Positions 57,203 through 64,000 of a DNA stretch of 64,000 nucleotides are shown here, one piece after another. This DNA is from Vibrio penaeicida. GTDB lineage: Bacteria > Pseudomonadota > Gammaproteobacteria > Enterobacterales > Vibrionaceae. The notes under the pieces were generated by a model. It saw only the letters and a list, made by a program, of their open reading frames with translations. It made no database searches and was not told the DNA's origin. The stretch is from contig NZ_BFAQ01000019.1 in the NCBI RefSeq assembly GCF_002933855.1, positions 38,763 to 102,762 of the forward strand, written 5' to 3'. The translations under genes were made by a program, and so were the position numbers. How positions within the stretch are numbered: position 1 is the first letter of the stretch; each line of letters starts with the position of its first letter.

Positions 57203-57373
57203 AAATTTCTTCGCTTATAAGCTAACTCGTTTAGAAACTAAAAAGCGCTTAGAAAGTAAAAATTCTCACTAGAATTGTTAGTGACGATTCTCCCGAAAGG
57301 GAATGATGTGAAGACGCATCAACCGCTCTTTATCAATGCTGTGAAGCATTACCCCAGAAAGAAACAAAACAAT

Positions 57374-57395
57374 CACCCAGTCGGGTGTTTTTTTT
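57374..57395 (+). terminator. Intrinsic terminator of the tRNA operon
   Basis: CACCC-AGTC-GGGTG followed by eight T lies about 250 bp beyond the last tRNA, so the transcript has a long 3' trailer. Confidence 0.85.
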
Positions 57396-57438
57396 CGTTT
57401 TCAATTTACAGCTAGCCAACGCCATAAACGGTGCTCAG

Positions 57439-57787
57439 TTTTCCACTGCTTTTAATAAGTATATAGGGGAGCCTGCCGCATGTTTACAATTTAGTTAACA
57501 GACTTATCCACAAATCAACTTCTGTGGATAACTTGGTTGATAAATTGTTTTATTAAGAAGTTTTGAAAGGATTTGCAAGGATCTTTCTTTTGTTTTCGGC
57601 GTCACGCTTAAAGATGAAAATCATGTAAGCCTTTGTATAACAAGCGATGAGGGGTATTTTTACTTTTTAGCTAATGTAAGAGTTAAGATCACTAACTCGT
57701 ATTTTTTTGATCCTCGTCATTTATTGTGTCTGTGTTTAACTTTTCGTTATCCAGCTATCTGTGCTACCAAATTCGCTTTTTTCCACA
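57439..57787. other. DnaA-box cluster in gene-free spacer (datA-like candidate)
   Basis: Two perfect DnaA boxes lie in inverse orientation 10 bp apart: TTATCCACA at 57504-57512 and TGTGGATAA at 57523-57531. One-mismatch boxes are at 57632-57640 (TTTGTATAA), 57731-57739 (TGTGTTTAA) and 57779-57787 (TTTTCCACA); a two-mismatch box is at 57439-57447. The spacer from the tRNA terminator to queG (57396-57906) has no gene and is AT-rich. E. coli carries the DnaA-titrating locus datA in the corresponding place between glyVXY and queG. Confidence 0.6.
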
Positions 57788-57906
57788 TAGAGCACTTTTT
57801 GAGAATCACATCAAATTATAGGTACAAATACCGTCTCAGATTTTGAACTTTTAATTACAGGAAATATATTTTGCGGTGTTTTATAAGTGGTCAGTTACAT
57901 AGGCGA

Positions 57907-59019
57907 CTATGCATCTCTAGGTAGACCCTTTTGGATTATCCTGATTAGACGCTCTTTTTTCCTGTCTTTGATTGGTGTTTTTGCTATTTGGCTGTCTATT
58001 GCCCATTGGATATGCTCATCCAAATTATCATCCATTCCAATTCGCTCTCGAAGAGCATAGACGATATCTTGAGAAAAGGGAGCATTGCCCATTGCTACAG
58101 CAATATTTCTCATCCATTGAATATGACCAATACGCCGAATCGCAGAGCCTTCCATCTTTTTTAGAAATTCCTGTTCAGACCAAGATATTAAAGTAATCAG
58201 ATCGGAAGACCCAAATGCATCGCGTCGATGAAAATCTGTTTGATCTGTGATGTCTGCTTCGCGATTCCATGGGCACACGAGTTGGCAATCGTCACAACCG
58301 TATATTCTGTTTCCCATTTTGGAGCGAAGCTCTACTGGGATTTTTCCACTTAACTCGATCGTTAAATACGAAATGCAAAGGCGAGAGTCGATAACGCCTT
58401 CACTTATAATGGCACCCGTTGGGCAGGAGGTTATGCACGCTTTGCAGCTTCCGCATTGATCGGTAGAGGGTTCATCAATAGGTAAAGGCAGATCAATCAA
58501 CAGTTCACCTAGGAAGAACCAAGAACCAGCGCCTTCATCTAATATAAGTGAGTGTTTTCCTGTCCAGCCTAATCCAGCCTTTTGAGCTAAAGGGCGTTCC
58601 AAGATAGGTGCCGAATCAACAAACGGACGGTAACCAAACTTTCCTGCCTCTTGCTCAATCCGTTGCCCAAGCTTTTTAAGCTGATTGCGTACCAATTTGT
58701 GATAATCCCGTCCAAGGGCGTATCGGCTTACGTAGCCTTGGGTGGTGTCATCAAGGTTACTTGCAAATTGAGCATCAGGAGGGAGATAGTTCATGCGAGC
58801 GCTGATCACCCGAACGGTTCCAGGCAATAACTCATTGGGCCTAGCTCGCATCATTCCGTGTCGAGCCATCCAGTCCATTTCTCCGTGGTATCCTGCATCC
58901 AGCCAATCTTGCAGGGGTTTCTCGTGCTCTTTTAAGTCGACATCGCAAATGCCAACTTTCTGGAAGCCAAGTTCTATAGCCCACTGTTTAATTTTGACGG
59001 CGAGTTCGGAGTAATCCAT
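57907..59019 (-). CDS. queG: Epoxyqueuosine reductase QueG
   Basis: This 370-residue cobalamin-dependent enzyme carries out the last step of queuosine synthesis in tRNA. Two 4Fe-4S clusters are bound by CGSCKACITSCPTGAI and GCDDCQLVCPWN. The N-terminal corrinoid-binding region includes YHGEMDWMARH and YALGRDYHKLVRNQLKKL. The length is close to E. coli QueG (379). It is divergent from tsaE; in E. coli nnr lies between queG and tsaE, but here the 236 bp between the start codons leaves no room for it. Confidence 0.95.
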   Translation of the reverse strand: MDYSELAVKIKQWAIELGFQKVGICDVDLKEHEKPLQDWLDAGYHGEMDWMARHGMMRARPNELLPGTVRVISARMNYLPPDAQFASNLDDTTQGYVSRYALGRDYHKLVRNQLKKLGQRIEQEAGKFGYRPFVDSAPILERPLAQKAGLGWTGKHSLILDEGAGSWFFLGELLIDLPLPIDEPSTDQCGSCKACITSCPTGAIISEGVIDSRLCISYLTIELSGKIPVELRSKMGNRIYGCDDCQLVCPWNREADITDQTDFHRRDAFGSSDLITLISWSEQEFLKKMEGSAIRRIGHIQWMRNIAVAMGNAPFSQDIVYALRERIGMDDNLDEHIQWAIDSQIAKTPIKDRKKERLIRIIQKGLPRDA

Positions 59020-59255
59020 GATGCTAATAGCGTGAAAAATGGGCGACGATTCTAACTGATCCTATAAGTAAAAAGAACACCTTTCCAGAACTGAGCATAG
59101 ATAAACAAGGCTAGTTTAGAATAGGAGGGGTCATATGGAACATTTTTTATCGTTTCTTAACAGATAAGATCTTGTCTCTCAAAACCAACACGGTTTACTA
59201 TTCCGTTTCTTTTGAATTTTATATAGTCGTTGATCGGCACTGGAACATGCAACAA

Positions 59256-59720
59256 ATGAACATGAAACAATATTCCCTCATTGATGAAAACGCGACAGTC
59301 GAGTTTGGACAGCGAGTAGCGAAGGCATGTACCCAGCAAACGACCATTTACTTACATGGTGATCTAGGTGCAGGCAAGACTACGTTCAGCCGCGGCTTTA
59401 TACGGTTTCTAGGGCATGTTGGTAATGTAAAAAGCCCAACCTATACATTGGTGGAGCCTTACCAGTTAAAAGATTGGCAAGTTTATCATTTTGACTTGTA
59501 TCGACTGGCAGACCCAGAAGAATTGGAATTTATGGGTATTCGTGATTACTTTACTCCTGATGCGATCTGCCTTGTCGAGTGGCCTGAAAAAGGTGAAGGG
59601 CTTCTGCCTTCTCCTGACTTGGATATTGAATTGAAATATGACCAAACCCAGCGTATTGCTACGGTCACAGCGAATACGGATTATGGTCATGCTTTGCTTA
59701 AGAACTTGGAGTCGTGTTGA
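59256..59720 (+). CDS. tsaE: tRNA threonylcarbamoyladenosine biosynthesis ATPase TsaE
   Basis: This 154-residue protein (from the ATG at 59256, [12 protein letters not shown]) drives turnover of the TsaBD complex that makes t6A37. Walker A is [26 protein letters not shown] and [14 protein letters not shown] are conserved, and [14 protein letters not shown] follows. Candidate starts are ATGs at 59247, 59256 and 59262; the middle one has GGAAC about nine bases upstream and gives the family length. It opens a plus-strand operon tsaE-amiB-mutL-miaA whose genes overlap. Confidence 0.92.
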   Translation: MNMKQYSLIDENATVEFGQRVAKACTQQTTIYLHGDLGAGKTTFSRGFIRFLGHVGNVKSPTYTLVEPYQLKDWQVYHFDLYRLADPEELEFMGIRDYFTPDAICLVEWPEKGEGLLPSPDLDIELKYDQTQRIATVTANTDYGHALLKNLESC

Positions 59721-61426
59721 TTTATAAGCAATTTCGAGCGTTTTTACTGTTTGCTTTCTTTTTTCTGTTCGGGGTTGCTGCCAATGTATCGGCGAATACG
59801 CTTGAGGGAGTGAGGGTTTGGCCCTCACCAGAAGAAACTCGTATCGTCATTGATTTGAGCAGTGAAGCCAATTACAGCTACTTTACACTAACGAATCCAG
59901 TGCGATTGGTTGTCGATCTTAAACAAACGAATGTGAAGGCTAAACTTCCCATCAATGTTAAAGATTCAGCCGTATTGAAGAAAATTCGGAAAAGTACACC
60001 GCCAACCAAAGGTACTTATCGCTTAGTCTTCGAACTGAAAAAGAAGGCTACACCAAACTTATTCAAGCTAAGCCCAACACCTGGTGGGCAGTATGGTCAT
60101 CGTCTCGTGATTGATTTGCCTCACGGTAAAGTCAGCAAACCAGCCAAAGCTCAGCCATCAAATCCCATTGTTCCTTCTAAACCTTCACCGAGTAAGGATG
60201 CTTCCCAATTTTTAGGTAATGCTGACGTCATTATTGCCATCGATCCAGGACATGGTGGTGAAGATCCCGGATCCATTGGTCCCACAAAAAAATATGAAAA
60301 GCACGCCACGCTCATCATTTCAAAAAAATTAGCCAGCGAACTAAACCAAGTCCGCGGGGTACGCGCCGTTCTTACTCGAACTGGTGATTACTTTGTTAAT
60401 CTGAACAAGCGCTCTTCGATCGCTCGTAAGAATAAAGCACATCTTCTTGTGTCAGTGCATGCCGACAGTTTCCGTTCACCACAACCACGTGGGGGTTCTG
60501 TTTTTGTTCTCAATGTTCGTCGTGCCAATAGCGAAATTGCTCGTTGGGTAGAAAAACACGAGGAACAGTCAGAACTTTTAGGTGGTGCGGGTGAAGTATT
60601 GTCTAAGGTTAATAACGACAGAAACGTCAGCCAGACCTTATTGGATCTCAAATTCAGTCATTCACAGAAAGAAGGGTATAAGGTCGCCACCAAAATTCTG
60701 AAAGAAATGGGCAAAGTAACTCGCCTTCATAAGAAAGAGCCTGTTCATGCCAGCCTAGCGGTCTTAAAGTCTCCCGATATCCCATCGGTATTGGTTGAAA
60801 CGGGTTTTATGTCTAACCCGGTAGAAGAAAAATTGTTATTCCAACGTGCGCATCAAAACAAACTGGCAAAAGCGCTATCGAAAGCCATTGTCGACTATTT
60901 CGAGGCAAATCCACCTGAAGGCACTTGGTTAGCGAACAAAGGGGCGACCATTAAACACAAAGTGGTGCGCGGAGAGTCGCTGTCGCGAATTGCACAAAAA
61001 TACGGAACGACAACAAAAGCCATTGTTGCGGCGAATAAACTAAAAAGCACCAATATTTCTATTGGGCAAGTACTGCTTATCTCTGGAGACGCCCCAACTG
61101 CGCCATCTGTGAAAACACAAGTCATTACACATGTGGTGAAACCAGGTGAGTATCTAGGTAAGATTGCGAGCAAATATAAGGTGTCTGTTGCGAGTATTAA
61201 ACAGCAAAATAAGTTGAAATCGAATACGCTAAAGGTTGGGCAGAAGTTAAAAATTCAAGTCAAATTGAAAGATAAGCCGGTAGTGAAACACAAAGTGAGA
61301 AAAGGTGAATACCTTGGCAAAATTGCATCTCAATATGGCGTGTCGACTTCTGCAATCAAAAAAGTGAACAACTTAAAATCTGACACCTTATCGGTAGGGC
61401 AGATTCTGATCATCCCGAGCAAATAA
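59714..61426 (+). CDS. amiB: N-acetylmuramoyl-L-alanine amidase AmiB with three LysM domains
   Basis: This 570-residue periplasmic enzyme splits septal peptidoglycan so that daughter cells separate. A signal peptide ([17 protein letters not shown]) is followed by an AMIN domain (about 30-135) that directs it to the septum, and an Amidase_3 domain (about 170-400) with zinc ligands in [12 protein letters not shown] and SVHADSF and catalytic Glu in [12 protein letters not shown]. Three LysM domains follow (about 418-461, 475-518, 526-570), each beginning HxV..GE.L..IA..Y. The start is a GTG overlapping the tsaE stop; the next codon, TTG, is an alternative. E. coli AmiB lacks LysM repeats. Confidence 0.95.
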   Translation: MLIYKQFRAFLLFAFFFLFGVAANVSANTLEGVRVWPSPEETRIVIDLSSEANYSYFTLTNPVRLVVDLKQTNVKAKLPINVKDSAVLKKIRKSTPPTKGTYRLVFELKKKATPNLFKLSPTPGGQYGHRLVIDLPHGKVSKPAKAQPSNPIVPSKPSPSKDASQFLGNADVIIAIDPGHGGEDPGSIGPTKKYEKHATLIISKKLASELNQVRGVRAVLTRTGDYFVNLNKRSSIARKNKAHLLVSVHADSFRSPQPRGGSVFVLNVRRANSEIARWVEKHEEQSELLGGAGEVLSKVNNDRNVSQTLLDLKFSHSQKEGYKVATKILKEMGKVTRLHKKEPVHASLAVLKSPDIPSVLVETGFMSNPVEEKLLFQRAHQNKLAKALSKAIVDYFEANPPEGTWLANKGATIKHKVVRGESLSRIAQKYGTTTKAIVAANKLKSTNISIGQVLLISGDAPTAPSVKTQVITHVVKPGEYLGKIASKYKVSVASIKQQNKLKSNTLKVGQKLKIQVKLKDKPVVKHKVRKGEYLGKIASQYGVSTSAIKKVNNLKSDTLSVGQILIIPSK

Positions 61427-63441
61427 TGACGATAAAGATACTGCCTGCACGATTAGCGAACCAAATTGCCGCAGGTGAAGTGGTCGAAAGACCCGCGTCT
61501 GTTGTAAAAGAGCTGGTTGAAAACAGTTTAGATTCAGGCGCGACTCGCATAGATATCGATATTGATAAAGGTGGTGCTAAGCTAATTCGTGTTCGCGATA
61601 ACGGCAAAGGCATCATTAAAGAAGAGCTTGGACTGGCACTGAGTCGCCATGCTACATCGAAGATCCATACGCTGGATGACCTCGAAGCCATTATGAGTCT
61701 AGGGTTTCGAGGTGAAGCGCTAGCCAGTATCAGCTCAGTTTCTCGATTGACGATGACATCACGACCTGCAACTCAAGATCAAGCATGGTCTGCATACAGT
61801 GAAGGTCGAGATATGGAAGTAAAACTCCAGCCGACCGCGCACCCGATTGGGACCTCTGTCGAAGTGTTGGATTTGTTTTTTAACACGCCTGCTCGCCGAA
61901 AATTCTTACGTACTGAGAAAACTGAGTTCTCCCATATTGATGAATTGCTAAAGCGCATTGCCTTAAGCCGATTTGATGTGACCATCAATTTGCGTCACAA
62001 CGGAAAAATGATTCGACAGTATCGAGCAGCAAAAACCGAACGTCAGGAAGAAGCCCGTATTGCAGCGGTTTGTGGTGGTGCATTTGTCAGGCACATGTTG
62101 AAGATTGAGTTAGAACACCAAGGGCTGAAATTGCATGGCTGGATCACCACTCCAGAAGGGGCTCGTCAGCAAAGCGACTTACAATATTGTTATGTGAATG
62201 GTCGAATGATGAGAGATAAACTGATCAATCATGCCATTCGCCAGAGCTATGAAAACAGCTTAAGCCCTGATCAGTATGCTACTTATGTTTTGTTCATTGA
62301 ACTTGACCCACACCAAGTGGACGTAAATGTGCATCCTGCGAAACACGAAGTGCGTTTCCATCAAGCGAGGTTGGTACATGACTTTATTTACCAAGCACTG
62401 AGTGATGCATTGTCGCAAAGTGAAGTCATTACTCCTGTAGAAACACGTGCCTCGGCGTATCATCAACCAGCGACTAACGAAGAACAACACCGTGTAATGG
62501 AAGCTATTGCGAGTTCGCCAGCGTATCCAAGAAAAGCTGAGCCAGCTTCCTACAACGAAGTACTTTCCACTCAGTGGATTAACGATGCTGTACCAAGTGA
62601 TATTACCGAGCATCATCAAAAAGACTTCTCACCATCAACAAGTTTCTCATCATCTACAAACCGCTCATCAGCCACAAACAATGAATGGCAGCAAACAAAA
62701 ACGCCAAATAGTTCTGGCTCTGGCGGCAGTAAAAGCAAACCGCAGTTTAAAGAAGAAGCACCAAGTTGGCAGGAAGTTCAAGCATACAAAGAACTGCTTA
62801 ACACCCCTGAAGATACAAAGCCCATTGAGCGCATAAGGGCAAATACATCAGAGGTTCAAGATGCTCTAGAAACAAAACGAGATCACTTTGTATTGGGTAA
62901 AGCGTTTACGGTTGTTAGTGATCAATACTTGTTGATGGAAGCGAAGCCAGAATGTGTTCTGGTGAATTTACCGAGAGCAGAGTGGCACCGAACTCAATGC
63001 CAATTGTCGGCGAGTGAAGCTCCTTTAAAAGCTCAGCCTCTTCTTGTGCCACTTTCTATCAAACTGGATAAGAACTTGGTTGAGCAGGTTTCACTATTTG
63101 ATACTTTGCTTCAACGGCTTGGAATTCAGCTGCGTGAAAAAAATGCACGCAGTATCATGGTGATGGCAGTGCCACAGCCTATCAGGCAGCAAAACTTACA
63201 ACTCTTGATACCAGATCTGTTATCGTATCTGCAGAACCAAACCCAAGATATTGAAGTGAACCAAGTTTCTAATTGGCTGGCGACTGAAGTAACTCAGGTT
63301 AAAGCAACCTACTCAACATCAGAAGCCATACAGTTAATTTCGGATATTGAAAACCTGAGTGAGGGGCGATTGCCTGTCGATGACCCAGTGTTTTGTCAGC
63401 CGATTGACTTCGCATCAACCATTGCAGCATTGAATTCGTGA
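61426..63441 (+). CDS. mutL: DNA mismatch repair protein MutL
   Basis: This 671-residue GHKL ATPase links MutS to MutH in mismatch repair. N-terminal motifs are intact: [36 protein letters not shown] and [16 protein letters not shown]. The linker (about 345-460) is serine-, glutamine- and lysine-rich and variable, and the C-terminal dimerisation domain follows. The endonuclease motif DQHAxxExxxxE is absent, as expected in species that use MutH. The ATG overlaps the amiB stop by one base. Confidence 0.96.
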   Translation: MTIKILPARLANQIAAGEVVERPASVVKELVENSLDSGATRIDIDIDKGGAKLIRVRDNGKGIIKEELGLALSRHATSKIHTLDDLEAIMSLGFRGEALASISSVSRLTMTSRPATQDQAWSAYSEGRDMEVKLQPTAHPIGTSVEVLDLFFNTPARRKFLRTEKTEFSHIDELLKRIALSRFDVTINLRHNGKMIRQYRAAKTERQEEARIAAVCGGAFVRHMLKIELEHQGLKLHGWITTPEGARQQSDLQYCYVNGRMMRDKLINHAIRQSYENSLSPDQYATYVLFIELDPHQVDVNVHPAKHEVRFHQARLVHDFIYQALSDALSQSEVITPVETRASAYHQPATNEEQHRVMEAIASSPAYPRKAEPASYNEVLSTQWINDAVPSDITEHHQKDFSPSTSFSSSTNRSSATNNEWQQTKTPNSSGSGGSKSKPQFKEEAPSWQEVQAYKELLNTPEDTKPIERIRANTSEVQDALETKRDHFVLGKAFTVVSDQYLLMEAKPECVLVNLPRAEWHRTQCQLSASEAPLKAQPLLVPLSIKLDKNLVEQVSLFDTLLQRLGIQLREKNARSIMVMAVPQPIRQQNLQLLIPDLLSYLQNQTQDIEVNQVSNWLATEVTQVKATYSTSEAIQLISDIENLSEGRLPVDDPVFCQPIDFASTIAALNS

Positions 63442-64000
63442 TGACAGATAAACTTCCATTGGCCCTATTTTTAATGGGACCAACAGCGTCGGGTAAAACC
63501 GAAGTAGCAATACGATTAAGACAAAAATACCCTGTTGAGATCATTAGCGTTGATTCCGCTTTGATCTACAAAGACATGGATATTGGTACGGCAAAACCCG
63601 ATGAGCGAGAGCAAGAACTTGCACCGCACCGCCTGATCGATATTCTCGATCCAAGCGAATCGTATTCCGCAGCGGATTTTCGTCGAGACGCACTCGAACA
63701 AATGCATGATATCGCTTCGAAAGGGAAAATTCCGCTTCTGGTTGGCGGAACTATGCTGTATTACAAGGCTCTATTAGAAGGACTGTCGCCTTTGCCTGCG
63801 GCAGATCCTGCAATTCGTCAAGAAATAGAGCAAGATGCGTTGACTTTAGGTTGGTCAGCGTTGCACGATAAACTGAAAGAAATTGATCCTGTATCAGCGA
63901 AGAGAATTCACCCGAATGATCCACAAAGATTGTCACGGGCATTGGAAGTTTACAAAATTTCAGGTAAAACTCTTACTGAACTGACCAAAAAGCAAGGTAA
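63441..64000 (+). CDS. miaA: tRNA dimethylallyltransferase MiaA (partial, C-terminus outside window)
   Basis: The first 186 codons are present. MiaA adds a dimethylallyl group to A37 of tRNAs reading UNN codons. Walker A/P-loop [12 protein letters not shown], the catalytic [36 protein letters not shown] and [19 protein letters not shown] are conserved. Its ATG shares one base with the mutL stop (TGATG). In relatives hfq follows just downstream. Confidence 0.96.
   Translation, partial: MTDKLPLALFLMGPTASGKTEVAIRLRQKYPVEIISVDSALIYKDMDIGTAKPDEREQELAPHRLIDILDPSESYSAADFRRDALEQMHDIASKGKIPLLVGGTMLYYKALLEGLSPLPAADPAIRQEIEQDALTLGWSALHDKLKEIDPVSAKRIHPNDPQRLSRALEVYKISGKTLTELTKKQG

Noticed and set aside
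57480..57560. A chromosomal replication origin because of perfect DnaA boxes
   Set aside because: The flanking genes are tRNA-Gly and queG, not mnmG/mioC or rctB, and no 13-mer-like unwinding repeats were seen. A DnaA-titration site fits the context better.

Overview
The window reads as a stretch of the main chromosome of a marine Vibrio (Gammaproteobacteria). Protein sequences, gene order (sodA-cpxA-cpxR/cpxP-fieF-pfkA; epmB/efp; frdDCBA/epmA; psd-rsgA/orn; tRNA-Gly-queG-tsaE-amiB-mutL-miaA) and the moderate GC content all fit Vibrionaceae. I cannot name the species from sequence alone. Most of the window is well-ordered core genome, with no phage, integron, CRISPR array or intact insertion sequence.

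Region 1 (1-11.1 kb) is an acetate-switch neighbourhood. A cut-off cNMP/CBS/DUF294 signalling protein and an MFS permease lead to crbS, a sodium-symporter-fused histidine kinase. A small outer-membrane barrel, an unknown membrane-anchored protein, a two-subunit Na+:solute symporter and crbR, the LuxR-type partner regulator, follow. Region 2 (11.2-20.3 kb) is a complete import-and-sensing unit on the minus strand: an AfuABC-like ABC importer, then a PgtA/PgtB/PgtC-like sigma54 activator, histidine kinase and periplasmic sensor. The sensor is a paralogue of the transport binding protein. Phosphorylated sugars or phosphoglycerates are the likely ligands.

Region 3 (20.4-27.1 kb) is dsbD, dcuA, aspA, fxsA and trmL. 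Region 4 (27.1-33.8 kb) holds Mn-type sodA with a Fur-like box, the CpxAR envelope-stress pair divergent from cpxP over a helically phased set of CpxR half-sites, an IS4-family transposase remnant, a small lipoprotein, fieF and pfkA. Region 5 (33.9-45.2 kb) has a MATE exporter, groES-groEL with a sigma32-like promoter, a sensor with a decayed GGDEF domain, an MgtC/SapB protein, a surface-repeat protein, epmB/efp, a secreted carbohydrate-binding protein, an iodotyrosine-deiodinase-like nitroreductase and a lipoprotein of unknown function.

Region 6 (45.2-56.2 kb) holds fumarate reductase frdABCD, epmA (completing the EF-P beta-lysylation set with epmB and efp), an EamA permease, ugpQ, a DASS anion symporter, psd, rsgA and orn. 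Region 7 (56.4-57.9 kb) is a tRNA operon Gly-fMet-Gly-Gly-fMet-Gly made by a 373-bp tandem duplication, a decayed seventh tRNA, and a 0.5-kb gene-free spacer with two perfect inverted DnaA boxes. This spacer sits in the position that the replication-control locus datA has in E. coli. Region 8 (57.9-64 kb) is queG, then tsaE-amiB-mutL-miaA with overlapping start and stop codons; miaA is cut by the window end.

The strongest leads beyond ordinary annotation are the datA-like spacer, a structured MITE-like repeat present twice in opposite orientation with compensatory base changes, the paired transport/sensing binding proteins under a sigma54 regulator, and the phased CpxR half-sites.
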